Shown piece by piece: positions 36,312 through 48,000 of a stretch of 64,000 bases of DNA. The notes beneath the pieces were generated by a model that did no database searches, had not been told where the DNA came from, and was given only the letters and a program-made list of their open reading frames with translations. The stretch is from Phorcus lineatus (Eukaryota; Mollusca; Gastropoda; Trochida; Trochidae), in assembly GCA_921293015.1 (NCBI GenBank), contig OV121088.1:6447882-6511881 (forward strand), written 5' to 3'. The position numbers were made by a program, and so were the translations under genes. Position 1 is the first letter of the stretch. Every line of letters begins with the position of its first letter.

Positions 36312-37120
36312 GGTGGGTTTCTCTGGGAAAGTTGAAGTTCAATAGATTATATGGGATACGTGAAACACACTTTGTACACCATGTTACCTAACATTAGAAT
36401 TTAATTTGTGTACCTCATGATAATAAACATAAAGATTATCATATACGCTAGTTATTAAACATGCATTAATTTCTATTCAGGAACTATTTTGAAAAGCGCA
36501 TGTGATAGGCAATACCGCAACGAGAGTACATAAAAAAGTTACATTTTATTTATACTAATTTCTCGTTAATAAACCGATAATTTAAATAAAATCTTGATGA
36601 TAAAAGTAGAGAACAGCACAAAACGAATTACTATAACAACGACGGAAATAAACTGAGTTTTTTCTTTGAATTGCAAAATGTTTTCCCCCCTTTTGTTTCA
36701 AAATGGTTATGCAAACATTTCGAAAAACAATTTACAGGAAAGCAAAATGTGCACGTCTATCCTGGAAATTTTCCTTAAAGTCGTTAAGTGCGATTACTGA
36801 TTCGTGTAAAAGAGTTTTACGTCCATTACACCTTGTTCCATTGCAATGTGAAAAACATAGACAAACATGTACATTGTAGGTAATTCATGCTCTTAACACT
36901 CATACATATTGTCGTATGTCAAATAACGATTCATAAATCATATACAAGCATGTGTTGAATTTTTTTACATTTTTTGTAGTTGGTGACTTAATTAATTAAA
37001 TGGTGTATTTGAGAAAAATAAACTTCGTAATTTAGATCATGATCAGTTAATACATAAAAAAACTAGGTTTATTTTTCTATTTACGTGAGTTTTATAATAA
37101 CTGAGACATAAACGAAATAT
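36312..37120. other. Non-coding, 5' flank of the Gly/Tyr-rich gene
   Basis: Should contain the 5' UTR intron, upstream exon and promoter. I cannot place them. No repeat recognised. Confidence 0.4.
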
Positions 37121-37166
37121 CATGTATATAATACTTTTACATCATGTATATAATACTTTTACATAC
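37121..37166. repeat. Short tandem duplication (two ~23-bp copies)
   Basis: 'atcatgtatataatactttt' + 'ac' is repeated directly once. Confidence 0.8.
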
Positions 37167-37865
37167 CTCTCCGGAAATGTCGCGTTAGGGTTCTGATGCA
37201 AACGTGTAACACCATTAAATACTTCATATACGGTTGATACTTCCTCTTGTAAGGGGCCAAATCAATCAGGCAGGTTGTTGTCACTCAATCGTTATCTTCA
37301 AGCCATAATCAGACAATCGCGATGGTTTATGATTGCAATTACTAAATTTTCCCTGAGGTGTTAACCAATTTCTCAATGAATACAAATCCTATGTGGTACT
37401 ATTTTTCGTGAAATAAAATAGCTTCCTGTTATATATTGTAATGAAAACAATAGAACTTGACATATTTAAGGTATATCGACTAAAGGTTTACTAAACTATA
37501 AAACAGTTTGAATGAAGAACATCACCTTTTACTCGTATGGACGCTAAAAGATATTTAACTAGCAATAAAAAGAGATGATCCTAAATGACATCAGTAAGAG
37601 TTTCCCCTCAAATATGATTTGTTGGCAACGTAACCTTGTTTTTCAAAAATCAATATGAAAAAAATAATATGATCTTATTACACAAATACCGCCTGTTCTC
37701 ATTCACTGACGTAGTTTTTGCGTTTGAACCGATTTGATAATTTTCACATAAAAGACACTGTCTTCAATCAAGATTAGCATGTTTCAACAAATATAATATT
37801 GGTTACAAAGAAATGTTATACAAACCTTACTTTCCTTACATATCTACCATGTTTTCTGAATCAGG

Positions 37866-38195
37866 TTAAGGAATGCATACATTTATTTTAAGAAATGCAT
37901 ACATTTACTTTAAGGAATGCATACATTTACTTTAAGGAATGCATGCATTTACTTTAAGGAATGCATACATTTACTTTAAGGAATGCATACATTTACTTTA
38001 AGAAATGAATACATTTACTTTAAGGAATGCATACATTAACTTGAAGAAATGCATACATTTACTTTAAGGAATGCATACATTTACTTTAAGGAATGCATAC
38101 ATTAACTTTAAGGAATGCATACATTTACTTGAAGAAATGCATACATTTACTTTAAGGAAAGCATACATTTACTTTAAGGAAAGCATGCATTTACT
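37866..38195. repeat. 22-bp minisatellite, about 15 copies
   Basis: Unit aaggaatgcatacatttact + tt, with scattered variants (aagaaatgcat, gcatgcat, attaactt). There is no ORF through it. Confidence 0.93.
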
Positions 38196-38199
38196 TATT

Positions 38200-39380
38200 T
38201 TTGTTTTATCCCATTATTGAATTGTATATTTAGCAAATGATCATCGCAGCGTACTGAAGTATTTTTTTTGGACCCAAATGAAATCATGTTGTTTTTTCTA
38301 GCAAAACTTTGTGCAAACTCTCCCTTTGTTATCGTAAATGAAGATGATAGTTCGTCGTCATTTTGTTTACAATATGATTTTGAAATCGCTTTCTTTTGAC
38401 CATATATATCATAACGTCTTTGACAATAGTCTAATAATCATAGATCAAGAAATTCAGAAAACAAAATATAATATCCTGTTTAATCCAACTGGAGAACTCA
38501 TATTCGGTTGTGTCAGATTTAAACAGAGGGCTTGATATAGTTTGCTGTAAATAACGTGCCTTATACAGATGGTATTCTTAACAGTTTTCTATATCAACCA
38601 ATTTTGAATTACATCATATACTGATTTACCCTCTTGCTTTAATTCATGCATTGAACTGTGTGAGTGGTCCGATGCAGATTACAAAAGTCTGCGATAAAAA
38701 TACTTATAAAGGTTGCTGATAGATATATGACTCGATTACTTAACATCAGTGCGATATCAATGACATCACTGCTACAGAAAACTTTTCGATTTTGTGTCAT
38801 ATATCTTGATTACAGTAGAATGAACTATTGAATAATGCTTTTGAATTATCAAAATCTAAAATTCATATATTACGATATCAAATGTACTGCACCAATTACC
38901 ATTAATTTTGTATTGATTTTTAATATGATTGTCTCGTTTTGAAAATAAAAAGTTTCATTATTTTTGCAATCTCCTCTACACTATTTTAGTAAACTGAAAT
39001 ATGTACGCGAAACTTGAAAACATGAAGCAGTCGTAAAATATTCGTAGTTAGGTTGATTGCGAGGAGTTCACCGATACCGGCTTGAGGTTTAAATTGGTAA
39101 GAGTGGGACCTTAAAATATTTTACATTACAGTAGCTAGTAGATCCTTATAAGGCTTTTATTCCACGTTTCTAATTCTTCCTCAAAGAGGCACATGCACCT
39201 ACGTCTTTCTTGCAGAATGAGTACTTTCAAAGAAGCTGCTAAGCGCAAATTGTAATTTCATACGTCCTGTTTTAGGTACCCATTGAAAAGCTGGGTATAA
39301 TTAAAGCAATGTGGATGAATTGCCACTCATAGAAACACACACCCCACTTTAAGACCAAGGTAACAACTTTTGCTGTTACA
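38200..39380. other. Non-coding stretch
   Basis: AT-rich, with no exon supported. The ORF at 38338-38535 has no recognisable domain. Confidence 0.4.
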
Positions 39381-39383
39381 GTA

Positions 39384-39756
39384 CCTCGTACCTCGCTTCG
39401 TTCCTTAATCTGAACAGACCTTCCTATTTTTCAGTTTTGAAGTAGAAATTTCTCTTAATTGGGGACAGCTAAATACCTCAACTGTAGCACAAACAGAAAC
39501 ATTGGCAATTTAAAAAAATTATAAAAGACATACAGTTAAATATTTCAAACTCAGAAGGTGTGCAGCGGTGGATCTACAGGGGCGGGGTCTCTCACTTCAA
39601 ACTTTTCAGCAAATTTTGATGATCGGACAAAGCGATATGTATGCGGATTTGTGATTTGTTAATCAATTGAAGGTTGAAGGTCACGGTCAAGGTCGTCTGA
39701 CTCGTAAGGAAACAAGGTCAGATCAAGAAACAGAGCGAGGTACGAGGGACAAGTTT
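39384..39756. mobile_element. Possible MITE with ~30-bp inverted ends
   Basis: Left end cctcgtacctcgcttcgttc + 'cttaatctga' is matched, inverted, by the right end (minus-strand reading cctcgtacctcgctctgttt + 'cttgatctga'). The interior of about 310 bp is non-coding. Target duplication unresolved. Confidence 0.6.
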
Positions 39757-39759
39757 CGA

Positions 39760-42041
39760 GCTGGTTTCAATGAGATTGGGGCGCCTATGCTGTAAGGCAA
39801 GTATGTCCTTCTATTGGTCAGCGAACAAAGCAACAAAGATGAAAGCAAAGATTTACTTACTTTTATTGCATAAAAAACTAGGTATTTCTGAGGCATGTGA
39901 AATTGTTTGGACGATGCAACAAGCAGCAGTCAAAGAAAATACTTCTTTATGTCTAATTGTAATTATCTATTATCTATGCTATTGCAAAAAAAGTGGTTGC
40001 CAAGTTGAGTGCATTCAGCATCTAGATAAAACATATTTTTTGTAAACCAAATTATTATATTGATTTCTGACAGCATTTTAACTATTTGGCAGACGTAACT
40101 TCATGGCATATGAATGTAGTGATTTAATCAATCATGCGACTTCATTCAGATTCAAATTAAAAGTGACACAGAGTATGTTATATGATTTGTCATTTTGCTT
40201 AAATAAGAGCCAATATACCATATGTCCTGAATTCAGTTCAAATCGCCTCCTCAAACTTTCATAACTATCTCTAAAATGCCAAAAAAAATTAAATGATAAT
40301 TGGGAAAGGGTCTGTTAAATGTTATAGAAATGTTAAAACGTATACGTATGTCTTAGTCAAATGACCCCATTTTATCGTTATTTCAACTGTTAATGTTCAA
40401 AATTACGTTTGAGTCATTGGCGAACGTCATTGTCCGGTTCTCGATCAAAAATCACAACATAAACCGGTATATTTTCATTATACTGAACTGATAAGCATTA
40501 GGATGTTTTGATGATAAATTTAGACATATTTGACTACAACAACGTACTATTTGGCCCTTTGAGAGCAGTATAAAGCACTGCAGATATTAGATTAAGTGTG
40601 GGCACCGTGAAATTTTGTGAACATAATTCAGAAATGGATCTTAATGAAAAGTATTAAATTAATTTGTTTGTCTAATGTTAATGTAAATCATAAGTTATGA
40701 GACATTTATATCCTTTTGATATTTAGAAAATAGCGGTCACCAATACATAAGCTGAATGACATTTTCCCACTCTCGGCGTATACATATACTTGCACGAGAC
40801 TCAATGACTTGCTATAAGGGGCCTTGCTGCATTTCTCTTACTTGTCTGTCCCTGTCGTCCAGGCTGCTGCGCCGGATCTCGATAGTCCAATGTGAATTCA
40901 TATGAGAATTGCAGCTTTTCGCCAAAGTGGACTCGCCACTGAAAACACGATTTTTGGCTTGTACGCAGCAAGGTTTAAGTAAGCCAGCGATGGAAACTAT
41001 CGTAAATTAAAGCCGTGCAAGGGAAGATGGCAAATTAATCATAGGGGTAGCCACTTACCTAATGACTCCATGATCACAAGTTTGTTAATCTGTGGCGATC
41101 GTGAGATAAACATACTGCGTTGGAAAACATGCACAATTTACGAAAGCATATAAAACTTTCAATTTAATTCGAAGTTTAACTTGTAAATGAATCCGTATGG
41201 CTAATTATAACCAAAACATATTATTTTTAAATGAGCCGATTAGAAAAAGACTGATGCATTGTTATTGTAGAATTGTCTAAATTGGCAGAGGCAAGATATA
41301 TTACTTCAAATGTTCTCCAATAAACGTTATGACAAATGCATTACCGTTACGGGTCGAAACATAGCATGGTGGAAATAATCAAATTCAAGCTAAAACCTCT
41401 AGTGGTCATTTTTGTGTGAAGCCTTTGCTGTGTGATTAGCTATGCGACCCTTTGAGTAGTTCCCAGCCCCTTGTGCTGTGGAAACTCCCCGATTTCTCGA
41501 GTTTGTACCCTGGCAGAGACAAGATTTTAATTTTCTTCCTCGGATCACTCATTTGCAATCAGACTCTATCATATCTCAGTTTTCAGTAAAATTATCCCAT
41601 GTTTGTTAACACATTAGGATTGCGGTATTATGCAGTGATAGGAAACGTGACAACAATCGTGTCATATAACCAAGTGAAAAATATGCTCCTTTTGAAGCAT
41701 TTGTAAAATTTCCTAACGTAACACATACGAGATAATATGTATTGCTGAGGTATCATAGGATTAATTCAACTTTACTATGATTACATCGATATTCATTGAC
41801 ATATTTATTTCTGCCTTTCAATTTGGCAAACTTGATGCCAATAGTTATGCTTGTTTAATTCGTTCTTTACCTTATTTATGAAAAGATGTGTCTCTAAATC
41901 TTGTAGCTTTTTTTAAAATTGGTTATTGTACATGTTGGGAGTAGGCCATTAAGATCATGTATTTTGGGGAACTTTATGTTATCAGATTGGATTATTATTA
42001 TCAAATTAATGTAATTGAAAAAGAGTGTGCATTTTTCGTGG
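39760..42041. other. Mostly non-coding; 3' flank of the chitin-binding/LamG gene
   Basis: Contains one exon-like segment (see 40842-40938). On the minus strand AATAAA occurs near 41806-41811, about 230 bases after the stop of the neighbouring gene, a candidate poly(A) signal. Otherwise nothing recognised. Confidence 0.4.
40842..40938 (-). other. Exon-like segment of uncertain status
   Basis: A 97-base open segment with a good acceptor (gtgttttcag) and a consensus donor (A|GTAAGAG). It reads 'WRVHFGEKLQFSYEFTLDY' then 'RDPAQQPGRQGQT'. The 'FGEKLQFSYEFTL' part resembles 'FRPEFALSYKFRL' in the LamG exon at 44591-44955, so it could belong to a second, decayed LamG gene. No flanking exons were found. 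Part of the sequence (ctgcgccgga, ttttcgccaaag) also vaguely resembles 59547-59600, so a repeat is possible. Confidence 0.3.
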
Positions 42042-42086
42042 CTAATGAATAGCGAATCCATCCGGTATGCAGCGGTAGAACAGCAG
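42042..42086 (-). CDS. Chitin-binding/LamG gene, exon 8 (last)
   Basis: A 15-codon terminal exon after a strong acceptor (tttctttacttgtttccag). It encodes 'LLFYRCIPDGFAIH' and TAG (42042-42044). Joined in phase 0 to exon 7 it gives 'FIGEFDDLLFYRC', the usual final strand of a LamG domain, with a closing Cys. That domain match is why this exon was accepted despite its length. Confidence 0.78.
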   Translation of the reverse strand: MLFYRCIPDGFAIH

Positions 42087-45000
42087 CTGGAAACAAGTAA
42101 AGAAATATATTATGAATCGAACATATTTGACACTCTTAATTCCTTTATTCTGGAAAATCAACTGACTATTTTAGGATTTTTTCCTGTGTCCTTTCATTAC
42201 ATGCCCTTGACATGCATATGAAATTTTGTAGACGATTTCATTCCTATCGTTCATTTTGATTTTACCTACGAATTCATCAAAGCTTATCTTTAGCGAAAAA
42301 AATGAAAGCAAATAAGGATAGTTTTGTTTTAAGCGCATGTCCCTAGGTATGTACATGTATATACATGCTGAAAAGATACTTACTAATGAACACATACTGA
42401 ATCCAGCGTTGCCCGTTTGATAACAAATCATGAGGGATAAATCAGTATATGATTACTAACGAGGGATAAAGTCAGTATATGATTACTAACGAGGGATAAA
42501 GTCAGTATATGATTACTGACGAGGGATAAAGTCCGTATATGATTACTAACGAGGGATAAAGTCAGTATATGATTACTGACGAGGGATAAAATCAGTATAT
42601 GATTACTAACGAGGGATAAAGTCAGTTTATAATTACTAACGAGGGATAAAGTCAGTTTATTATTACTAACGAGGGATAAAGTTAGTATATGATTACTCAC
42701 GAGGGATAAAATCAGTATACGATTACACACGAGGGATAAAATCAGTATACGATTACACACGAGGGATAAAGTCAGTATATGATTACTAACGAGGGATAAA
42801 GTCAGCATACGATTACTAACGAGGGATAAAATCAGTATACGATTACACACGAGGGATAAAATCAGTATACGATTACACACGAGGGATAAAGTCAGTATAT
42901 GATTACTAACGAGGGATAAAGTCAGTATATGATTACTAACGAGGGATAAAGTCAGTATACGATAACTAACGAGGGATAAAATCAGTATACGATTATTATC
43001 GAGGGTTAAAGTCCGTATATGATTACTCACGAGGGATGAAGCCAGCATATGATTACTTACGAGGGATAAAACCGAGATATGATAATTCATGAAGTACGAA
43101 TGTCTACCTGATCTTCTGTATATACACCAAAGGTATCAGGTACATATTGATACTCACATCATCGAATTCTCCGATGAAGTTGTCCAGCCCATTCCCCATT
43201 CCAATTGCAAGGGGACACGTTATCGGCCTTATATACATGTCTGCGAAAAAACATTTGGTCATTAATAACAGAACACGCTGATGGTTACTCGTCTCATTAA
43301 TTTCAATCACAAAACAAGGGAAAAAATATCAAATGGAGTTAAATGCACATACATACTTTTGCAAGTGAATTGACTTTTGAGCTATATATGCAAATGTCCT
43401 ATAACTGACGCCTGTTTTATTGAATAACCCTTGTAAATTATAATAATCAAAAAGCTTTTGCATAATCTGTATGCTTATAAGATACAATGATCCATTACAC
43501 TGAGTAGTGTGAGTTATATTCATGATATAGTTGTCGAAATAATTGTGTCAGGATCTGTGTGTGGTAATTACCAACCGGCTATAGCTCTATTGCCTCTGGC
43601 AATAAATGAAAACAAGCCAAACTATCTCAGGCAATAGCGCTAATCCTTTTACCTGAAAATTAACACTTCTGCCGGATTTTCACTAATGCAGTTAGCATAT
43701 ATTTCCGTCATACAATCATATGACATAAAAACAAGTAGGTATGAATAAGATAATACTTTTGGATGTTTCTTTGCTGTTTACTTACGTGTATATATTGGGT
43801 TTGCCTCCCTCCCATCAACCAGGAATTGTATGACAGATTCGCTCCGTGACAGTTGTACAGTGGTCTCTTTATAAATATCCTACAAGAGAGTAGTACACAA
43901 TATAAAGATTATTTTAGTGATTTAAACATATTCTATTCATGAAAAAGTTAATTACATGAATATGGATTGGCACAACAAGCTTTAAGCTTATTTGAATGCC
44001 GCTCCATTTAATATGACAAAATACCATCCATAATACAATTCAAAATTTACAAAGTAATTAAGTTAGTATATCAACATAAGACAGTGATTAGCGGTGGAAA
44101 ATCATAAATTAAGGGTTTTATAATAAGCTAAAACGTTGTGAATCTTGTATAAATTTATGGACTGATTCAAGAATATTCTGATTAAGTAATTTACTTAAAT
44201 ATTGATCACATTGTAGAATGGTTTTTCAGTCAAAACCATGTCTATATGATTATTTATCTGATCTAATGAAATCAACAATAGGGCAAGAAATCTTCCCATG
44301 GATGTCCGTATGAACAATTCGAATTGTTCGAAATATGCCTATCAAATTGTCAGGGTTTAAGTCACAACCCATTCTGAGCCGAGCATGGATAATGTTTGTA
44401 AAATACCAAGTTGTATCGTACTTTAAACTAGATAACTATTCACATACAAAAACCATCGCTGACAAAGATCAAAGTAATATGTCATATATGAGGCAAGTCC
44501 TAAGACGACTATCAGGCGAATGTAAGAGCTTCGCGGATACGAATTAGCACATTGCGGAGAAGGTACACTGTATGACCTCAATTAACCCACCACTGCATTG
44601 ACTTTCCTCTCGAACGTTTCAATATTGGCTCCATTGGTTGCAACAACTTCCAGAACTACTGCCGTCCCAACAACATACATTCGAAGTGTCCCTTTCGTTC
44701 CATTACAACCGTTCCCGACAAGAGCCATGCGTTTCGTCCATTTTGTATAAGGGGCGGTAAGTCTGAATTTATACGAGAGGGCAAATTCTGGCCGGAAGTC
44801 ACTGTTAGCAAGGGAAGGTATTTCAAGACTTCCCCCACCATTGAATATTGCCTTGTCACGTCCAACGTTCACAGAACCAAGAGCGGACTGATGAACTCGA
44901 TCCTGGGATTCACGTAATGTTCCGTTGTAATCGAAGAAGAAGTCATTGACACAACCTTTAAAATTTGAAGCAGTAATTATATGTATCCATTTGTTTCCAA

Positions 45001-48000
45001 ATGCGGAACATATTCTATAGATGAGGCATACACAGTGAAAATTGACAAAAGTAAGGGAAAAGTGCTAGCAAACCAGAAACTACCAAAAGTGCACTTTATA
45101 TTTTACAAAATATAATTTAATCAAATAAGCAAAATACTCCAATGCAGCCTTTTGTCATCTTGGATAATGGTAATGTCATTTCAAAAAACGTATACAGTTG
45201 ACATAATGCCAAAAGGTAGAATTAAAACATAATATCAAAACGTAGCATACCGTAATTTTGGTAATATTTTCAAATTATTTACATCAGTGGTGAGTTCAAT
45301 GACTATTTTGGGATAAGAAGACGGCTCACTCGAGTCCAAGACAGCACTCCTTGTTGTGGTTTTGATGTAAGTACAGCGACAGATCTCGGGACTGTACACC
45401 AAATCGTCGGGACATGTCATCAAACTCCACCCAACACTGTCACTTCCAGAATAGAACTTGTTTGGGTTGTGTGATTGCTTCTTGTTGGTGTTGCAGTCTG
45501 AAATAAAACTTGGGATGTAATGGAAAAAAATTCTCATTAATTTATTCCATTCAATTCTGAACAGAAATTGATCATAAAGGTATAGTTCAAATCTCTATGG
45601 TAACTCACAGCAAGTGCGGAAAAAATTACCAACGATTTCCTTTTAACTGTTTCTTCGAACTGTCAACTGTAAGTTTTCAAATTGTCTTTCTTATTACTTG
45701 AGAATTATGGCTTAGGCTTTGTATTCCATTAAAGTCTTGACTTAAGTAAACGTACGGGTGATTTCAAGCGAAACAAATTTCCTGTGTTAATGTATGCCAA
45801 ATAGAAAATGTATTATTGTTGGATAACAGTACAACAAGTCATTGATCTCAGCATATATGGACGTGTTGGAAGAAAACAAAAATATAAAAAAGCTGCTTTT
45901 TCAATGACTGTCGTGAGAAGCATTAATAATCAATTTATAAAGACTATGTTCATATCAATGTGTTTTCCCCAGTTTAAATCATGTCTGAGGATTTGAAAAT
46001 CAGCAGAATTACAAAGTTTTCAAACACTTAAACAAAATTCAAAGTCGAAAATGTTTTGCTGTTTCAGCAATATTCGATATGTCGAGGTTTGAGTCGGCAT
46101 TTATAGACTTAAGACATAAAAACTGTCCCAGTGATTGCCGCAAAGAGTCCGTTTGCTTTCTTCCCATTTTGTAATGCAATTGCTAGAAGTGTTTTGAATC
46201 TTAATAAGAAAACCGGGGACGTTCAGATTGGTTGATGAACAGGGGAAGAAATCAATAATTAAAGTGGTGTTGCAGCACTCTCTTCCCGGTGTAAAATATG
46301 ATAAGAAGCGATTCTATCCGTTTGGTTCCAAAGAATATTGTTTTTTTTGTCACATTGAAAAGTGTTTGGTTCCAAAGAATATTTGTTATTTTTCGTCACA
46401 TTGAAATAAGAAAATCAACAAATAATAACTTTCAGGTGACAAAACTTGAGGGTATATAAGATACATTGTCCACTTGTCCTACCTTTTGCGGGACGTACAC
46501 AGTCCCGACTTGGCACACATTTTGATATTGTTTTGTCAAAGGCCTCCCCAGCAGGACACTTGGCGTGTCGAGAGCGACCCCCGAGACACTTGTAGTAGTG
46601 TGTGCACGAGTCGATATCCCGGTACAGAAATCCGTCGGGAAACGGTTTGCAGGGATCTGGAATCAAGACGATTTGTGATATTTTAGGACGGATTGTGATA
46701 TGGTAAGACGAAATATATGATATTGAAAGATGTATTATCATACAGTAATGCAATTTGACACGTGTGTCGAAAAGAAAAAGGGCGATAACCATCATTTGAC
46801 AATACACGAAAGAAAAGCATAATGATAAAAAAAATTAACAGTAGTTATTGGTAACTAATATCAAATTGTTCGAGTATTGGATGCAAAGAAATCAATTAAA
46901 GAAAAATATCATCAACATAGAAGACTTGTATCATTCCTAAAATTGAAAAAAAAATCAGTTTAAATGCATGATTTTTTTCTATTTCAAGAAGAAGGGCTCC
47001 TCCATTCTATAGCTATAATATCACCTCATACTGGGAGAAGTACGGAACTATAACACTCTGATAAATATCGTTTTTGCTAAGGTATAACAGTAACATTTAA
47101 CCAATTTTGCTATAATTTCGATTCAGCTTATGAAATGCTCACCATATGGACACGTGACCCATTCAACCTGTTGGCAGGAATTGATGACGGTGCTCCAGAA
47201 GGTACCACTGGGACAGTACTGGGTCAAGTTCTGGGAGTAGGAACACAGCACGAACATGTTGCATGTGTTGGGTACAGGGTAGTACCCGTACCCGCGCTCA
47301 GCCAGGTGCTTTTGACATAACACTGTAACATTTGATATTAAGTTGATTCATGATCGATTACTTTTTACTACACTGCATGGCGCTTTACTCAAGAATGAAA
47401 TAAACGATAAACGTTGGATGTTTTACTTATTTGACAACCAAGGTGTGATGAGATATTGAAACTGATAGGATGTCAACGATTTAACAAATAATTACAAATT
47501 GAACTGAACTTAAATGCCTTGTCATGTTGCTTCCTTCATTCTTATCGCCGATTATTGCTTCACTATGGATAGGTTTTCGTTTTGAATTACGTGCCTTATT
47601 TAATGTCAACCGGTACCATTAGTAGCCTATATAATTTTGTTAAACTTTTCTCGACTAAGGACATTACGCAGATTTATCAAAATTTGTATTAAAAATAACA
47701 TACCTTACAAAAAAACAGTTAGTTTATTACAGCCATCTTGTGATGTATTTTGTATTTATATATAACTTATATATTTTGTATATTGTTAATTATTTGATTA
47801 TTGATTGATTGATAGTAACATGTTTAACCTTTATTGAGTAATAAGAATAGCTTTATGACATAGTCGCGTAAATGTATAGTAACAAGGACACAACTATTAT
47901 CTTTCATTAAACAATAGATGAAATACAGAGAAATACGTCAATTAAAATTTATCAGCAAAATTTGTATTCACGTCGTGTGTATTTTAAAAAAAACTAAGCG

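Noticed and set aside
20246-43087. Regularly repeated units as CRISPR arrays
   Set aside because: The repeats are directly adjacent with no unique spacers, and the genome is animal.
42428-43090. 220-codon minus-strand ORF of decapeptide repeats
   Set aside because: It is the 30-bp satellite read in its one stop-free frame and lies in the intron between two well-supported exons. There is no start context, signal peptide or splice support.
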